From Glycomyces salinus (GTDB lineage Bacteria > Actinomycetota > Actinomycetes > Mycobacteriales > Micromonosporaceae): DNA of 64,000 bases. A program made the translations under genes and the position numbers. The first letter of the stretch is position 1; each line of letters opens with the position of its first letter. The notes beneath the pieces were generated by a model. That model ran no database searches, was not told the origin of the DNA, and saw only the letters and a list, made by a program, of their open reading frames with translations. Shown piece by piece: positions 1-8,430 of this stretch. The DNA lies in NCBI RefSeq assembly GCF_016428645.1, contig NZ_JAELXW010000006.1, positions 116,297-180,296 on the forward strand. Reading direction: 5' to 3'.

Positions 1-236
1 CCGGTGCACCAGTGGGGGGCGACGATGATGGCCGGTTCGGGGGAGACATTGTCGGGGACGTAGAGGTACATCTCGAGGTTGCCGGGGTTGGCGCCGAAGT
101 CGTCGATTTGGGCGAGCTGCGCGGCGCTGGCCGCGCGGGGCTGCATGACCGCGATGAGCGCGGCCGCGAGCGCGAAGAGCGCCGTGACCGCGACGACCGC
201 GGCGCGCCGGCGCGCGGATCCGGTGGATGCCGTCAT
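1..236 (-). CDS. Secreted CE1-type carbohydrate esterase, N-terminus only
   Basis: The first 78 residues of an exported esterase that runs off the left edge. A Sec-type signal is visible: basic RRR at residues 9-11, a hydrophobic core at about 12-31, and an AASAA cleavage region at 35-39. The mature start (NLEMYLYVPDN, then AIIVAPHWCTG) is the pattern of PHB-depolymerase-like acetylxylan/feruloyl esterases of family CE1. The catalytic Ser-Asp-His would lie beyond the window. The substrate, esters on xylan, is inferred from family only. A CebR-like operator 88 bp upstream agrees with control by plant sugars. Confidence 0.75.
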   Translation of the reverse strand, partial: MTASTGSARRRAAVVAVTALFALAAALIAVMQPRAASAAQLAQIDDFGANPGNLEMYLYVPDNVSPEPAIIVAPHWCT

Positions 237-323
237 AGGGTATTCCGTTCTCTGTCAGGGGAGTCGAGACTTGCTTGGAATTTCCGTGAGGGTCCACTCA
301 GAATATATTGAGATACATCGATA

Positions 324-337
324 GGCAAGCGCTCCCA
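324..337 (-). promoter_or_regulatory. CebR/LacI-type operator with possible promoter
   Basis: GGCAAGCGCTCCCA matches the actinobacterial CebR box TGGGAGCGCTCCCA at 11 of 14 positions, with an intact right half. Read on the minus strand it overlaps TTGCCT, followed 15 nt later by TATATT, a possible promoter for the esterase. The rest of 237-493 holds no gene I can support. Confidence 0.45.
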
Positions 338-493
338 TGGCTCCGGCCCGACCGACGCCGTCCCCCGATCGGCGGAATCTCCACCGGCGGCGCCTCCGCA
401 CCCGGCCCTCTTGTCGGAGGCACCCGCCAAGCTGGCCCCTAAGGTTCCCCTTCTAGGGAGGGTGGGGGTTAGGGACGGCTCATGCGTTCGGCG

Positions 494-1330
494 TCAGTGC
501 CCGAACTTGTCCGAGTCGGCCGCGGCGCCTTCCCCGCGGTCCAGGGCCGACAGCGCGGCCACGTCCGCTTCGTCCAGAGAGAAGTCGAAGACGTCCAGGT
601 TCTCGCGCAGCCGCTCGGAATTGCTCGACTTCGGCACCGTGACCAGGCCGAGCTCCATATGCCAGCGCAGCACGACCTGCCCCGGCGTCCGGCCGTAGCG
701 CTCGGCCAGCTCGGCCACGACCGGCTCGCGCAGCGCGTCCACGCCGTCCCCGCCCAGCGGCGACCACGACTCGGTCACGATCCCGTGCTCGGCGTGGAAG
801 GCGCGCGCCTCGCCGCGGGTGGTCAGCGGGCTCAGCTGGATCTGGTTGACCTCCGGAGCCACGCCGGTCTCGGCGATCAGCCGCTCCAGATGCGACGGCT
901 TGAAGTTCGAGGTGCCGATCGCCTTCACCCGGCCCTGCTCCCGGAGCCGGATCATGCCCTTCCAGGCGTCGACGTACCGGTCCTGGTCGGGGTTCGGCCA
1001 GTGGATCAGCAGCAGGTCCAGATAGTCCAGGCCCATCAGGTCCAGGCTCCGCTCGCAGGCCTCGGCGGCCTCGGCGACCCCGTGCCAGCGCTTGTTGAAC
1101 TTCGTGGTCACGAACAGGTCCTCGCGCGCCGCGCCCGAGGCCTTCACCCCGCGTCCCACGCCGCGCTCGTTCCGGTAGTTCTCGGCGGTGTCGAACAGCC
1201 GGTAACCGGCCTCGACCGCCTCCGCGACCACGCGCTCGGACTCGGCGTCGTCCATCGGCCAGGTCCCCAGGCCCAGCCGGGGCATGGTCGCGCCGCCGCT
1301 GAGCGCGACGGTCGGTGCGGTGGTGGTCAT
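494..1330 (-). CDS. Aldo/keto reductase
   Basis: A 278-residue cytosolic NADPH-dependent oxidoreductase that reduces aldehydes or ketones. The catalytic tetrad of the family is readable: Asp47 (FDTAENY), Tyr52, Lys77 (VTTKF) and His110 (LLIHWPNP). The cofactor-binding region with VPKSS follows near the C-terminus. Length and motifs match the AKR5/2,5-diketo-gluconate reductase-like group. The ATG at 1330 follows GGAG at normal spacing. It is divergent from corA and not in an operon. The physiological substrate is unknown. Confidence 0.9.
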   Translation of the reverse strand: MTTTAPTVALSGGATMPRLGLGTWPMDDAESERVVAEAVEAGYRLFDTAENYRNERGVGRGVKASGAAREDLFVTTKFNKRWHGVAEAAEACERSLDLMGLDYLDLLLIHWPNPDQDRYVDAWKGMIRLREQGRVKAIGTSNFKPSHLERLIAETGVAPEVNQIQLSPLTTRGEARAFHAEHGIVTESWSPLGGDGVDALREPVVAELAERYGRTPGQVVLRWHMELGLVTVPKSSNSERLRENLDVFDFSLDEADVAALSALDRGEGAAADSDKFGH

Positions 1331-1423
1331 GGTGCTGCTCCATCCGTTTGCATCCGTTTGCCGTCCCCCACCATACGTCGCCGCGCTACTGTCGCAGCAA
1401 GTTCGAGGAACGGAGGAGCGGCG

Positions 1424-2545
1424 ATGGCCAGGTTCGATCGGAACCCCTTCCGCAAACGGGACCCCGACCGGCGCCCGCAGGGCTCGCCGGACGAGGAGGA
1501 CCCGGGCTGGCAGGGACACCGCAGCGGCACCGAGGCCGTGGTCGAGACCGCCGTCTACGCCGACGGGCACCGGATCGAGTCGGGGTCCCTGGAGCGCACC
1601 TACGAACTGGTCCGCGCCGGCCGCGGCATGGGGTGGATCGGCCTCTACCGGCCCGACGACGCCACCGTCCAGTCGGTGGCCGCCGAGTTCGACCTCCACC
1701 CGCTCGCGGTCGAGGACGCCCTGACCGGGCACCAGCGGCCCAAGCTCGAACGCTACGGCGAGACCCTGTTCTGCGTCCTGCGCCCCGCCCACTACCTCGA
1801 CTCGGCCGAGCAGGTCGAGATCGGCGAGCTGCACCTGTTCGCGGGCCCGGACTTCATCGTCACCATCCGCCGATCCGAGGCCCCGGAGCTGGGCCTGGTC
1901 CGCCGCCGCATGGAGGACCACCCCGAGCTGCTGCGCCTGGGCCCCGAAGCGGTCCTGTACGCCGTCCTCGACCGGGTCGTCGACGACTACTCCCCGGTCC
2001 TGGCCGGGGTCGACGGCGACCTCGACGAGATCGAGTCCGAGGTCTTCGGCGGCGACGTCGAGGTCTCCCGGCGCATCTACAAGCTGGGCCGCGAGGTCAT
2101 CGAGTTCCACCGCGCGGTGGCCCCGCTCGAGGAGATGTGCGGCCTGCTGCGGTCGGGTTTCGAGAAGTACCGGATCGACCTCGAGCTCCAGCGGCTGCTG
2201 CGGGACGTCGAGGACCACGCCGTGCGCGTCAACGAGCGCGTCGAGGGCTACCGCGAGCTGCTGAACAACATGCTCTCGGTCAACGCCACCGTCGTCGCCC
2301 AGCGCCAGAACGAGGAGATGGCCCGCATCACCCAGGCCGGCCTGGCCCAGAACGAGGTCGTCAAGAAGATCTCGGCCTGGGCGGCGATCCTGTTCGCCCC
2401 CACGCTGGTCGGCACCGTCTACGGCATGAACTTCGACCACATGCCCGAGCTCCACTGGACCCTGGGGTACCCCATTGCCGTGGTCCTGATGCTGCTGTGC
2501 AGCGTGGTCCTCTACCGCTTCATGAAATGGCGCGAATGGTTCTAG
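1424..2545 (+). CDS. corA: CorA-family magnesium/cobalt channel
   Basis: A 373-residue divalent-cation channel subunit, expected to form a pentamer in the membrane. The cytoplasmic domain and long stalk helices fill residues 40-300. Two C-terminal membrane helices follow. The signature GMN is at 334-336, at the end of the first helix, followed by an acidic periplasmic loop (FDHMPEL). The C-terminus is basic (KWREWF), as usual. GGAGGAG precedes the ATG at 1424. The first 35 residues are a charged, low-complexity extension. Confidence 0.93.
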   Translation: MARFDRNPFRKRDPDRRPQGSPDEEDPGWQGHRSGTEAVVETAVYADGHRIESGSLERTYELVRAGRGMGWIGLYRPDDATVQSVAAEFDLHPLAVEDALTGHQRPKLERYGETLFCVLRPAHYLDSAEQVEIGELHLFAGPDFIVTIRRSEAPELGLVRRRMEDHPELLRLGPEAVLYAVLDRVVDDYSPVLAGVDGDLDEIESEVFGGDVEVSRRIYKLGREVIEFHRAVAPLEEMCGLLRSGFEKYRIDLELQRLLRDVEDHAVRVNERVEGYRELLNNMLSVNATVVAQRQNEEMARITQAGLAQNEVVKKISAWAAILFAPTLVGTVYGMNFDHMPELHWTLGYPIAVVLMLLCSVVLYRFMKWREWF

Positions 2546-2611
2546 GTCCGCTGGACCGGTGGCTGCCGCGCAACTCACATCCCGCGGGTCCATGCGCACA
2601 TTTCTTGATCT

Positions 2612-2642
2612 TGATTGTCATTATCATTCCGCTCCCGGAATG
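2612..2642 (+). promoter_or_regulatory. Fur/Zur-like 7-1-7 box and overlapping hairpin
   Basis: TGATTGTCATTATCA (2612-2626) is a 7-1-7 imperfect palindrome of the kind bound by Fur-family regulators; five of seven base pairs are conserved between arms. It runs into a small hairpin, CATTCCG-ctcc-CGGAATG (2625-2642), directly before the ribosome site GAGAGG of the permease gene. Control by iron or zinc is inferred. Confidence 0.5.
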
Positions 2643-2652
2643 AGAGGACCCC

Positions 2653-3735
2653 ATGGCAGAGCCCGCCGCCGTCGAACGGCCGCAGGGCCGCGCCGCAGGA
2701 CGACCCCGCCCGGTCGCGCCCGTCGCGGCCGTGCTCGCGGTCGCACTGGCGGTCTCCGCGCTGGTCTCGATCGGCGCTGGCGCGGCCTCGATCCCGCCGG
2801 CCGACACCGCCTCCTACCTGTGGGCCGCGCTCACCGGCGGGACCATCCCGGCCGAGGAGGCCGGCCGCTACCAGATCGTGTGGCAGATCCGCACCCCGCG
2901 AGTCCTGCTCGCCGCGCTCGTCGGCGCGGGCCTCGGCGCGATGGGCGTCGCGGTCCAGGCGATGGTCCGCAACGCGCTCGCCGAGCCGTACCTGCTCGGC
3001 GTCTCGGCCGGGGCCGCGACCGGCGCGGTCGCCGTCGGCGTCTGGGGCGGCCTCGGAGCGCTCGGGATCTACGCGGTCTCCGGCGGCGCCTTCGTCGGCG
3101 CCCTGGCCGCCGCGCTCGTGGTCTACCTCGCCGCCGTCCAGCGCACCGGACTGAGCCCGCTGCGGCTGGTCCTGGTCGGCGTCGCCATGTCCTTCGCGTT
3201 CCAGGCGGCGATGAGCGTCATCGTCTACTTCGCGCCCGACGCCGAGGCCGCCAGCACCGTGCTGTTCTGGACGATGGGCGGCTTCGGGGCCGCGAGCTGG
3301 GCGACGCTCCCGGTCGTCGCCGTCGCGGTGGTCGCCGGCATCGCCGTCCTGGCCCGCAACGCCAGGATCCTGGACGTGCTGTCCATGGGCGAGGAGACCG
3401 CCTCCAGCCTCGGCGTCGACTCCGGGCGTCAGCTCGCCTGGCTGCTCGCGCTCACCTCCCTGGTGACCGGCGTCATGGTCGCCGTCTCCGGCGCGATCGG
3501 CTTCGTCGGGCTCATCGTGCCCCACGTGGTCCGCATCGTCGTCGGCGCCGACCACGGCCGGGTCCTGGCCGTGGCGCCGCTGACCGGGGCGGTCCTGATG
3601 GTCTGGATCGACCTCGCCTCCCGCACGCTCGTGGCCCCGCGGGAGCTGCCGGTCGGCGCCGTGACCGCGCTGATCGGCGTGCCGGTGTTCGTCTACCTGC
3701 TGCGCCGCCGCGGCTACCTGTTCGGAGGAAGCTGA
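2653..3735 (+). CDS. FecCD-family ABC importer permease
   Basis: A 360-residue polytopic inner-membrane permease of the BtuC/FecCD family, which imports iron-siderophores, haem, cobalamin or metal chelates. Family hallmarks are visible: WQIRTPRVLLAALVGAGLGAMGVAVQAMVRNALAEPYLLGVSAGA near residues 77-117, and the coupling segment GAIGFVGLIVPHVVR near 280. About nine to ten hydrophobic segments are present. It heads a four-gene operon and is followed after 1 nt by its ATPase. Only one permease is encoded, so it probably acts as a homodimer. Confidence 0.93.
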   Translation: MAEPAAVERPQGRAAGRPRPVAPVAAVLAVALAVSALVSIGAGAASIPPADTASYLWAALTGGTIPAEEAGRYQIVWQIRTPRVLLAALVGAGLGAMGVAVQAMVRNALAEPYLLGVSAGAATGAVAVGVWGGLGALGIYAVSGGAFVGALAAALVVYLAAVQRTGLSPLRLVLVGVAMSFAFQAAMSVIVYFAPDAEAASTVLFWTMGGFGAASWATLPVVAVAVVAGIAVLARNARILDVLSMGEETASSLGVDSGRQLAWLLALTSLVTGVMVAVSGAIGFVGLIVPHVVRIVVGADHGRVLAVAPLTGAVLMVWIDLASRTLVAPRELPVGAVTALIGVPVFVYLLRRRGYLFGGS

Positions 3736-3736
3736 C

Positions 3737-4528
3737 ATGGACCTGCGCCTCGACCGGCTCGGCGTCGCCATCGGCGGCGCCCGGATCATCCGCGACCTGA
3801 CCCTCGAGGCCCCGTCCGGCACCGTGCTCGGCCTCATCGGCCCCAACGGCTCGGGCAAGACCACGGCCCTGCGCAGCGTCTACCGCTCGCTGCGGCCCGA
3901 CAGCGGCGCAGTGTGGACCGGCGACCGCGACCTGTGGAAGCTGCCCAGGCGCGAGGCGGCCCTCACCGTCGCGGCCGTCACCCAGCAGCACCGGGCGCAC
4001 CTCGACTTCACCGTCGCCGAGATCGTCGCGATGGGACGGCACCCGCATCACCGGCACGGCGGGCGGCTCGGCGAGGCCGAGCGGCGGCTGTGCCGCGAGG
4101 CCATGGAACGCGTCGACGTGGCCCACCTCGCCGACCGCGGCGCCCTGACCCTGTCCGGCGGCGAGATGCAGCGGGTCCTGGTGGCGCGCGCGCTCGTCCA
4201 GCAGCCGCGCGTGCTGGTCCTGGACGAGCCGACCAACCACCTCGACCTGAAGCACCAGCTCGGGCTGCTCTCCCTCATCGCCGGCTCGGACCTGACGGTG
4301 CTGACCGTGCTGCACGACCTCAACCTGGCCGCGGCCGTGTGCGACCGGATCGCGGTGCTGTCCGAAGGCGACCTGGTGGCGGTCGGCAAGCCCGACGAGG
4401 TGCTCACCGCCGAGCTGCTCAAGACCGTCTTCGGCGTCGACGGCGAGGTCGTCCCGCACCCGCGCACCGGCCGCCCCCAGATCCTCTTCTCGATCCCCGA
4501 ACCCGCTACAACCGAAGGAACCCGATGA
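3737..4528 (+). CDS. FecE/BtuD-type ABC importer ATPase
   Basis: A 263-residue nucleotide-binding subunit that drives the FecCD-type importer. Walker A is GPNGSGKTT (35-43), the ABC signature LSGGE (139-143), Walker B VLVLDEP (159-165), followed by the D-loop NHLD and the H-loop region VLHDLN. A histidine-rich stretch (HPHHRHGG, 102-109) lies after the Q-loop where the family usually has GRxPH. The 3' end overlaps the binding-protein start as ATGA, implying translational coupling. Confidence 0.95.
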   Translation: MDLRLDRLGVAIGGARIIRDLTLEAPSGTVLGLIGPNGSGKTTALRSVYRSLRPDSGAVWTGDRDLWKLPRREAALTVAAVTQQHRAHLDFTVAEIVAMGRHPHHRHGGRLGEAERRLCREAMERVDVAHLADRGALTLSGGEMQRVLVARALVQQPRVLVLDEPTNHLDLKHQLGLLSLIAGSDLTVLTVLHDLNLAAAVCDRIAVLSEGDLVAVGKPDEVLTAELLKTVFGVDGEVVPHPRTGRPQILFSIPEPATTEGTR

Positions 4529-5502
4529 AACGCACCACCAGCACCGCCGCCGGACTCGCCGTCCTCGCCCTCACCGCCGCCTGCGGCGCCGAGGTCGAGT
4601 CCTCCGGGGACGCCCAGACCTTCACCGTCGACCGCTGCGGCGAGGCCGTGGAGTACACCACGCCGGAGCGGGCGGTGGTGTACGAGGGCGGCAGCGCCGA
4701 CAAGATGTTCGTCCTCGGCCTCACCGACCACGTGCACGGGTACGTCATGCCCCCGGCCAACCCTCCGGTGGAGGAGTCTCCGTTCGCCGACGACTACGCC
4801 CAGGTCGAGTTCCTCTCCGACGACCTGCTCAACCGCGAGCTCGTCGTCGACGCCGGCGCCGACTTCGTCGTGGCCGGATGGAACTCCGGGTTCAGCGACG
4901 AGCGCGGCATCACCCCCGAGATCCTCGACGACCTCGACATCCAGAGCTTCATGCACACCGAATCGTGCTTCTCCTACCCCGAGTACCCCGAGACCACCAC
5001 GCCGCTCGAGGGGCTCTACACCGACCTCGAACGCCTCGGGCAGATCTTCGGCGTCGAGGACCGCGCCGCCGAGGTCGTCGCCGACTTCGAAGCGCGCGTG
5101 GACGCCGTCGAGGCCGCCGCGCCAGAAGGCGACCCGCTCAAGGTCTTCCTCTACGACTCCGGCACCGACCAGCCCTTCACGGCCGGCAACCAGGTGCCGC
5201 CCAACGACATCTTCACCGCCGCCGGAGCCGTCAACATCTTCGGCGACCTCGACGAGCGCTGGACGCAGGTCGGCTGGGAACCGGTCGTCGAGGCCCAGCC
5301 CGACGTCATCGCCATCCTCGACTACCAGGACCAGCCCGCCGAGGAGAAGATCGAGTTCCTCAAGACCAACGCCAACACCAAGGACCTCCCGGCCGTGGTG
5401 AACGATCGGTTCTTCGTCCTCGACTACAACGAGGCCATCAGCGGGCCCCGCATCATCGACGGCATGGAGGCGTTCTCCGAGTACCTCCAGACCCTCCAGT
5501 GA
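4525..5502 (+). CDS. ABC importer substrate-binding lipoprotein
   Basis: A 325-residue extracytoplasmic receptor for the preceding permease and ATPase. The N-terminus is a lipoprotein signal with lipobox LTAACG, Cys about 20. The two-lobed helical-backbone (TroA/FecB-like) fold is suggested by VDAGADFVVAGW and EAQPDVIAIL at the expected places. The start at 4525 has AAGGA just upstream and overlaps the ATPase stop. The ligand, likely an iron chelate or other metal complex, is inferred from family and from the upstream box. Confidence 0.9.
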   Translation: MKRTTSTAAGLAVLALTAACGAEVESSGDAQTFTVDRCGEAVEYTTPERAVVYEGGSADKMFVLGLTDHVHGYVMPPANPPVEESPFADDYAQVEFLSDDLLNRELVVDAGADFVVAGWNSGFSDERGITPEILDDLDIQSFMHTESCFSYPEYPETTTPLEGLYTDLERLGQIFGVEDRAAEVVADFEARVDAVEAAAPEGDPLKVFLYDSGTDQPFTAGNQVPPNDIFTAAGAVNIFGDLDERWTQVGWEPVVEAQPDVIAILDYQDQPAEEKIEFLKTNANTKDLPAVVNDRFFVLDYNEAISGPRIIDGMEAFSEYLQTLQ

Positions 5503-6734
5503 CGACCCGCACGAGCGAGGCCCGGCTGTGGGGCGAGCTGTGGCCGCTGCTGCTCGCCTCGGCCGTGAGTCTGTTTCCCTTCACCGTCTACTCGACGTTC
5601 CTGGTCCCCATCGCGCGCGCCGCCGAAGCCGACGTGGCCGCCGTCGGCGCCCTCAGGGGCCTCGGCGGCATCTGCGCCCTCGTCGTCGGCGTCGCGGTCG
5701 CGCCGCTGCTCGGCCGCTTCGCCAAGCAGAACGTGAGCGCGGCGGCACTGGTGCTGCTCGCGGCCAGCTCACTGGCCGCGCTCAGCGGCGAGTACATCGC
5801 GCTCGTGGTCTTCTGCGCCGGGATCGGCACGGCCACGGCCGTGCTGTTCCCCTCGCTCCTGTCGGCCGCCGCCGAGCGCTACGACGATGAGGCGACCTCC
5901 GGCCGGGCCGCGACCCTGGTCACCGCGGCCCAGTCGCTCGCGGCGGTGGCCGCGGGCCCGGTCATCGGCGTGATCGCCTGGCAGACCGGGTGGCGCGGCT
6001 GCCTGATCGCCACCGCGGCGGTCGCCGTCGCGCTCGCCGTCGGCTTCCGCCGGCGGCCCGGGCCCTCGGCGGCGGCGGGCGCGGACGGGCCGCCGTCGTA
6101 TCTGGACGGCTTCCGCGGCATCGCCGCCCGGCCGGCGCTGCTCGGGCTGATCACGGTGGCCGCGCTGCGCACGGCCGCGCTCATGGGGTGCCTGGCGTAT
6201 CTCGCCGCCTGGTTCGAGCACGAGTACGCGGTCGCGGCCACGGCCTTCACGCTGGTGTGGACCCTCAGCGGATTGTCGTTCTTCCTCGGCAACTACGGCG
6301 CGGGCCGGTGGATCGGGAGCGCGGAGGGGCCGGGGCGCGCGCACGCGGCCATGGTCGCCGGGCTCGCCGCCGCAGCCGCCGGACTCGCGGCGGTGTTCTG
6401 GGCTCCGGCGCTGCCGCTCGCGCTGCTCGGCGTCGCCGCCCAGTCCGCCGGGCACGCCGTGGCCGCCGCCGCGATCACCTCGCTCCTCGTGCGCCGGGGC
6501 GGACAGGCCACCACCGCGGCCCTCAGCGTCAACGCCGCGGGCATGAGCCTGGGCACCTTCACCGGCGCCGCCCTCTGCGGCGCGGGCCTGGCGGCCGCGG
6601 GCTACCTCGGACTGGCCGGGGCGCTGGCGCTGCCGCTGGCCGCTGGGCTGGTCCTCGCTTCGGTCCTGGCCGTCCGGTTCCGCGCCGCTTCGCGGCCCGG
6701 AGCGGTCACCGCTCCAGGTAGGCGGCGAGGTTAG
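5499..6734 (+). CDS. MFS transporter, possible siderophore exporter
   Basis: A 411-residue membrane protein with about twelve hydrophobic segments and the MFS layout of two six-helix halves joined by a basic loop (RRRPG near 185). The GTG at 5499 overlaps the stop of the binding-protein gene as GTGA, so it belongs to the importer operon. Such pairing often means an efflux partner for a metallophore or a second uptake route. No substrate motif is recognisable. Its 3' end overlaps the convergent SRPBCC gene by 29 bp. Confidence 0.85.
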   Translation: MTTRTSEARLWGELWPLLLASAVSLFPFTVYSTFLVPIARAAEADVAAVGALRGLGGICALVVGVAVAPLLGRFAKQNVSAAALVLLAASSLAALSGEYIALVVFCAGIGTATAVLFPSLLSAAAERYDDEATSGRAATLVTAAQSLAAVAAGPVIGVIAWQTGWRGCLIATAAVAVALAVGFRRRPGPSAAAGADGPPSYLDGFRGIAARPALLGLITVAALRTAALMGCLAYLAAWFEHEYAVAATAFTLVWTLSGLSFFLGNYGAGRWIGSAEGPGRAHAAMVAGLAAAAAGLAAVFWAPALPLALLGVAAQSAGHAVAAAAITSLLVRRGGQATTAALSVNAAGMSLGTFTGAALCGAGLAAAGYLGLAGALALPLAAGLVLASVLAVRFRAASRPGAVTAPGRRRG

Positions 6735-7167
6735 CCAGCGAGGAGGCCAGCCCGGCGGCGTGGTCTTCGGCGGAGATGCCGGAGGGCACGTCGGCGGCGC
6801 TGATCTCCACCCGCGTCCCCCCATCGATCGCCGTGACCGTCCAGGTCATGGTCATCGTGCCCGCGAAGGATGGGTCGTCGGACTCGAATTCGATGTCCTG
6901 CACGACCCGCTCGCCCGGCACGAACTCGACGAAGCGGGCCTCGACGACGTCGGAGTCGGCGGTCGCCTTCCCCGGGGATCCGGTGCCGTCGTCGTAGGTC
7001 AGCACCAGCCGGTACGACCCTCCCGGGCGCGCGTCGAACCGCTCGAACCGCCCGCTCATGCCCGCCGGTGGAAGCCACTCCAGCAGCGCCGCCGGCTCGA
7101 CCAGTGCCGCGTAGGCCCGCTCGGTCGAGACCGCGATGTCCTTGGAGGCCCTGTCGATTCTCTCCAT
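6706..7167 (-). CDS. SRPBCC/AHSA1-family protein
   Basis: A 153-residue START-like protein of the activator-of-Hsp90-ATPase-1 (AHSA1) superfamily. Typical elements are the N-terminal strand and helix with PAALLEWLPPAGMSG, the central FVPGERVVQDIEFE, and the C-terminal helix EDHAAGLASSLANLAAYL. Such proteins bind hydrophobic ligands in a helix-grip cavity; the ligand here is unknown. It stands alone, converging on the MFS gene with a short overlap. Confidence 0.85.
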   Translation of the reverse strand: MERIDRASKDIAVSTERAYAALVEPAALLEWLPPAGMSGRFERFDARPGGSYRLVLTYDDGTGSPGKATADSDVVEARFVEFVPGERVVQDIEFESDDPSFAGTMTMTWTVTAIDGGTRVEISAADVPSGISAEDHAAGLASSLANLAAYLER

Positions 7168-7596
7168 GCGCGAATGGTAGCCACCACCCCCGACACGGCA
7201 AGCCGTCCACGCCGGTGCCGCCGCGATCCCTGTATCGGCGACTGAACGCCGAACAAGAAGTCAACAGCTCCGCCGTTCCTTCATGAACCACCCAATACGC
7301 CCGGCGCTGTCCCAGCAGCGCAAGGACCGATCCTCGGCGTAATCAGAAGCGGGTCAGTGCGGGGTCGAAGGTACCTGCTTCACCTCCCAGGTCAGACGCG
7401 TGCAACTCTGTGCGGCATGTCCCCGGCAGGACGCTTCCCGGATCTCGGCCATGGCCGCAATGTCACCGATGACGCGCATCCACCCGGCCGAAGTCCACGC
7501 CATCCCAGGCGGCGCCAGCAGCCTCGGGCCCGGAGGGTGCGTGGCGGTCGACTGGAACTCGGGTGAGCAGGCACCCGAAACGGCCTCCCCCGAAAG
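7168..7596. other. Intergenic stretch without recognised gene
   Basis: About 430 bp between the SRPBCC gene and the ArsR operon promoter. Short open frames occur on both strands (for example 7400-7600) but none has a convincing ribosome site or family resemblance. It serves at least as the upstream region of two genes. I see no RNA gene or repeat. Confidence 0.5.
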
Positions 7597-7643
7597 TTGA
7601 CGCAACTCGATGGTTGCAATAAGATGGCAACCATCAAGTTGCG
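7597..7643 (+). promoter_or_regulatory. Promoter inside an ArsR-type operator dyad
   Basis: TTGACG (7597-7602) and TAAGAT (7620-7625) are separated by exactly 17 nt, a strong housekeeping-type promoter. The same bases form a dyad: the 17-nt arms at 7601-7617 and 7627-7643 are complementary at 16 of 17 positions around a 9-nt spacer, with inner arms GATGGTTGC and GCAACCATC. A repressor bound here would cover the -10 element. The ArsR-family protein encoded two genes downstream is the obvious candidate. Confidence 0.8.
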
Positions 7644-7661
7644 ATTAATTGGGGGTACGCG

Positions 7662-8093
7662 ATGGGTTTTCCAGACAGCATCGAGCGCACCGTGGAGCTC
7701 GCTCATCCACCGGACAAGGTGTGGGCTGCGCTGACCACCGCAGAGGGCCTGAGCGGCTGGTTCGGTACCGAAGCGCAGATAGATCTGCGTCCGGGCGGGT
7801 CGGGGTGGATGCGATGGACCGGGGGCGAGACCGCTGAACTGCGCGTGGAACGCGTGGAGGCGGCAACGGTCTTCGGATTCACCTGGCCGATCACCGGACT
7901 GCCCGAGGACGATCCGCGGCGCACCTATGTCGAGTTCACCCTAGAATCGGTGGACACCGGCACGCTGCTGCGCGTGGTCGAGACCGGTTTCGCGCAGCTT
8001 TCCGACAACGTCCATCGCGACGCATTCGAAGGCAACGTCGAAGGATGGGCGAGCGAACTCGACGAACTCGTCGGATACCTCGATGCCTCCTGA
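7662..8093 (+). CDS. SRPBCC/AHSA1-family protein in ArsR operon
   Basis: A 143-residue START-like (AHSA1) protein. The N-terminal SIERTVELAHPPDKVWAALTTAEGLSGWFG is the family signature, and the C-terminal helix with GWASELDELVGYL closes the ligand cavity. It is the first gene after a strong promoter-operator. The ArsR gene overlaps its end by 11 bp. SRPBCC-ArsR pairs are common in actinobacteria and probably respond to a small molecule, here unknown. Confidence 0.88.
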   Translation: MGFPDSIERTVELAHPPDKVWAALTTAEGLSGWFGTEAQIDLRPGGSGWMRWTGGETAELRVERVEAATVFGFTWPITGLPEDDPRRTYVEFTLESVDTGTLLRVVETGFAQLSDNVHRDAFEGNVEGWASELDELVGYLDAS

Positions 8094-8430
8094 TGCTGAG
8101 GCGATCGCCGAACAGGTTTTCGTCGCGCTCGCCGACCCGACTCGGCGCGCCATTCTGACCGAGCTGGCGTCCGGCGGCCCGGCCACCGTGACCGAACTCG
8201 CCGATCGGTTGCCCATCACCCGGCAGGCGATCGCCAAGCACCTGGCCCTGCTTACCCAGACGGGTCTGGTGGCACCGGAACCGAGAGAAGGGCGTCGCGT
8301 TCGATACCGGCTGCACTCCGCGCCTATGCAAGTGGCACAGCAGTTCCTCGCCGCAATGGCACGAGACTGGGACCAGCGCCTGCATTCCCTGCAAGACCAT
8401 CTGGACAGCACATCGGAGGACCCATCATGA
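8083..8430 (+). CDS. ArsR-family repressor
   Basis: A 115-residue winged-helix regulator. The DNA-binding segment LADPTRRAILTELASGGPATVTELADRLPITRQAIAKHLALL lies at about residues 16-58, followed by a wing containing GRRVRYRL. There is no obvious metal-binding cysteine pair, so it is probably not a metal sensor. It sits between SRPBCC and VOC genes and likely represses the operon through the dyad at 7601-7643 (inference). Its stop overlaps the next start as ATGA. Confidence 0.9.
   Translation: MPPDAEAIAEQVFVALADPTRRAILTELASGGPATVTELADRLPITRQAIAKHLALLTQTGLVAPEPREGRRVRYRLHSAPMQVAQQFLAAMARDWDQRLHSLQDHLDSTSEDPS

Noticed and set aside
482..1423. Long plus-strand frame that would extend CorA by 314 residues
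   Set aside because: It runs antisense through the aldo/keto reductase gene. A ribosome site and normal CorA length place the start at 1424.
1331..2599. Minus-strand frame continuing upstream of the aldo/keto reductase
   Set aside because: It is antisense to corA; the enzyme starts at 1330 with a ribosome site and normal length.
7354..7605. Short frames on both strands in the gap before the ArsR operon
   Set aside because: No ribosome site, no recognisable family and no coupling to neighbours.
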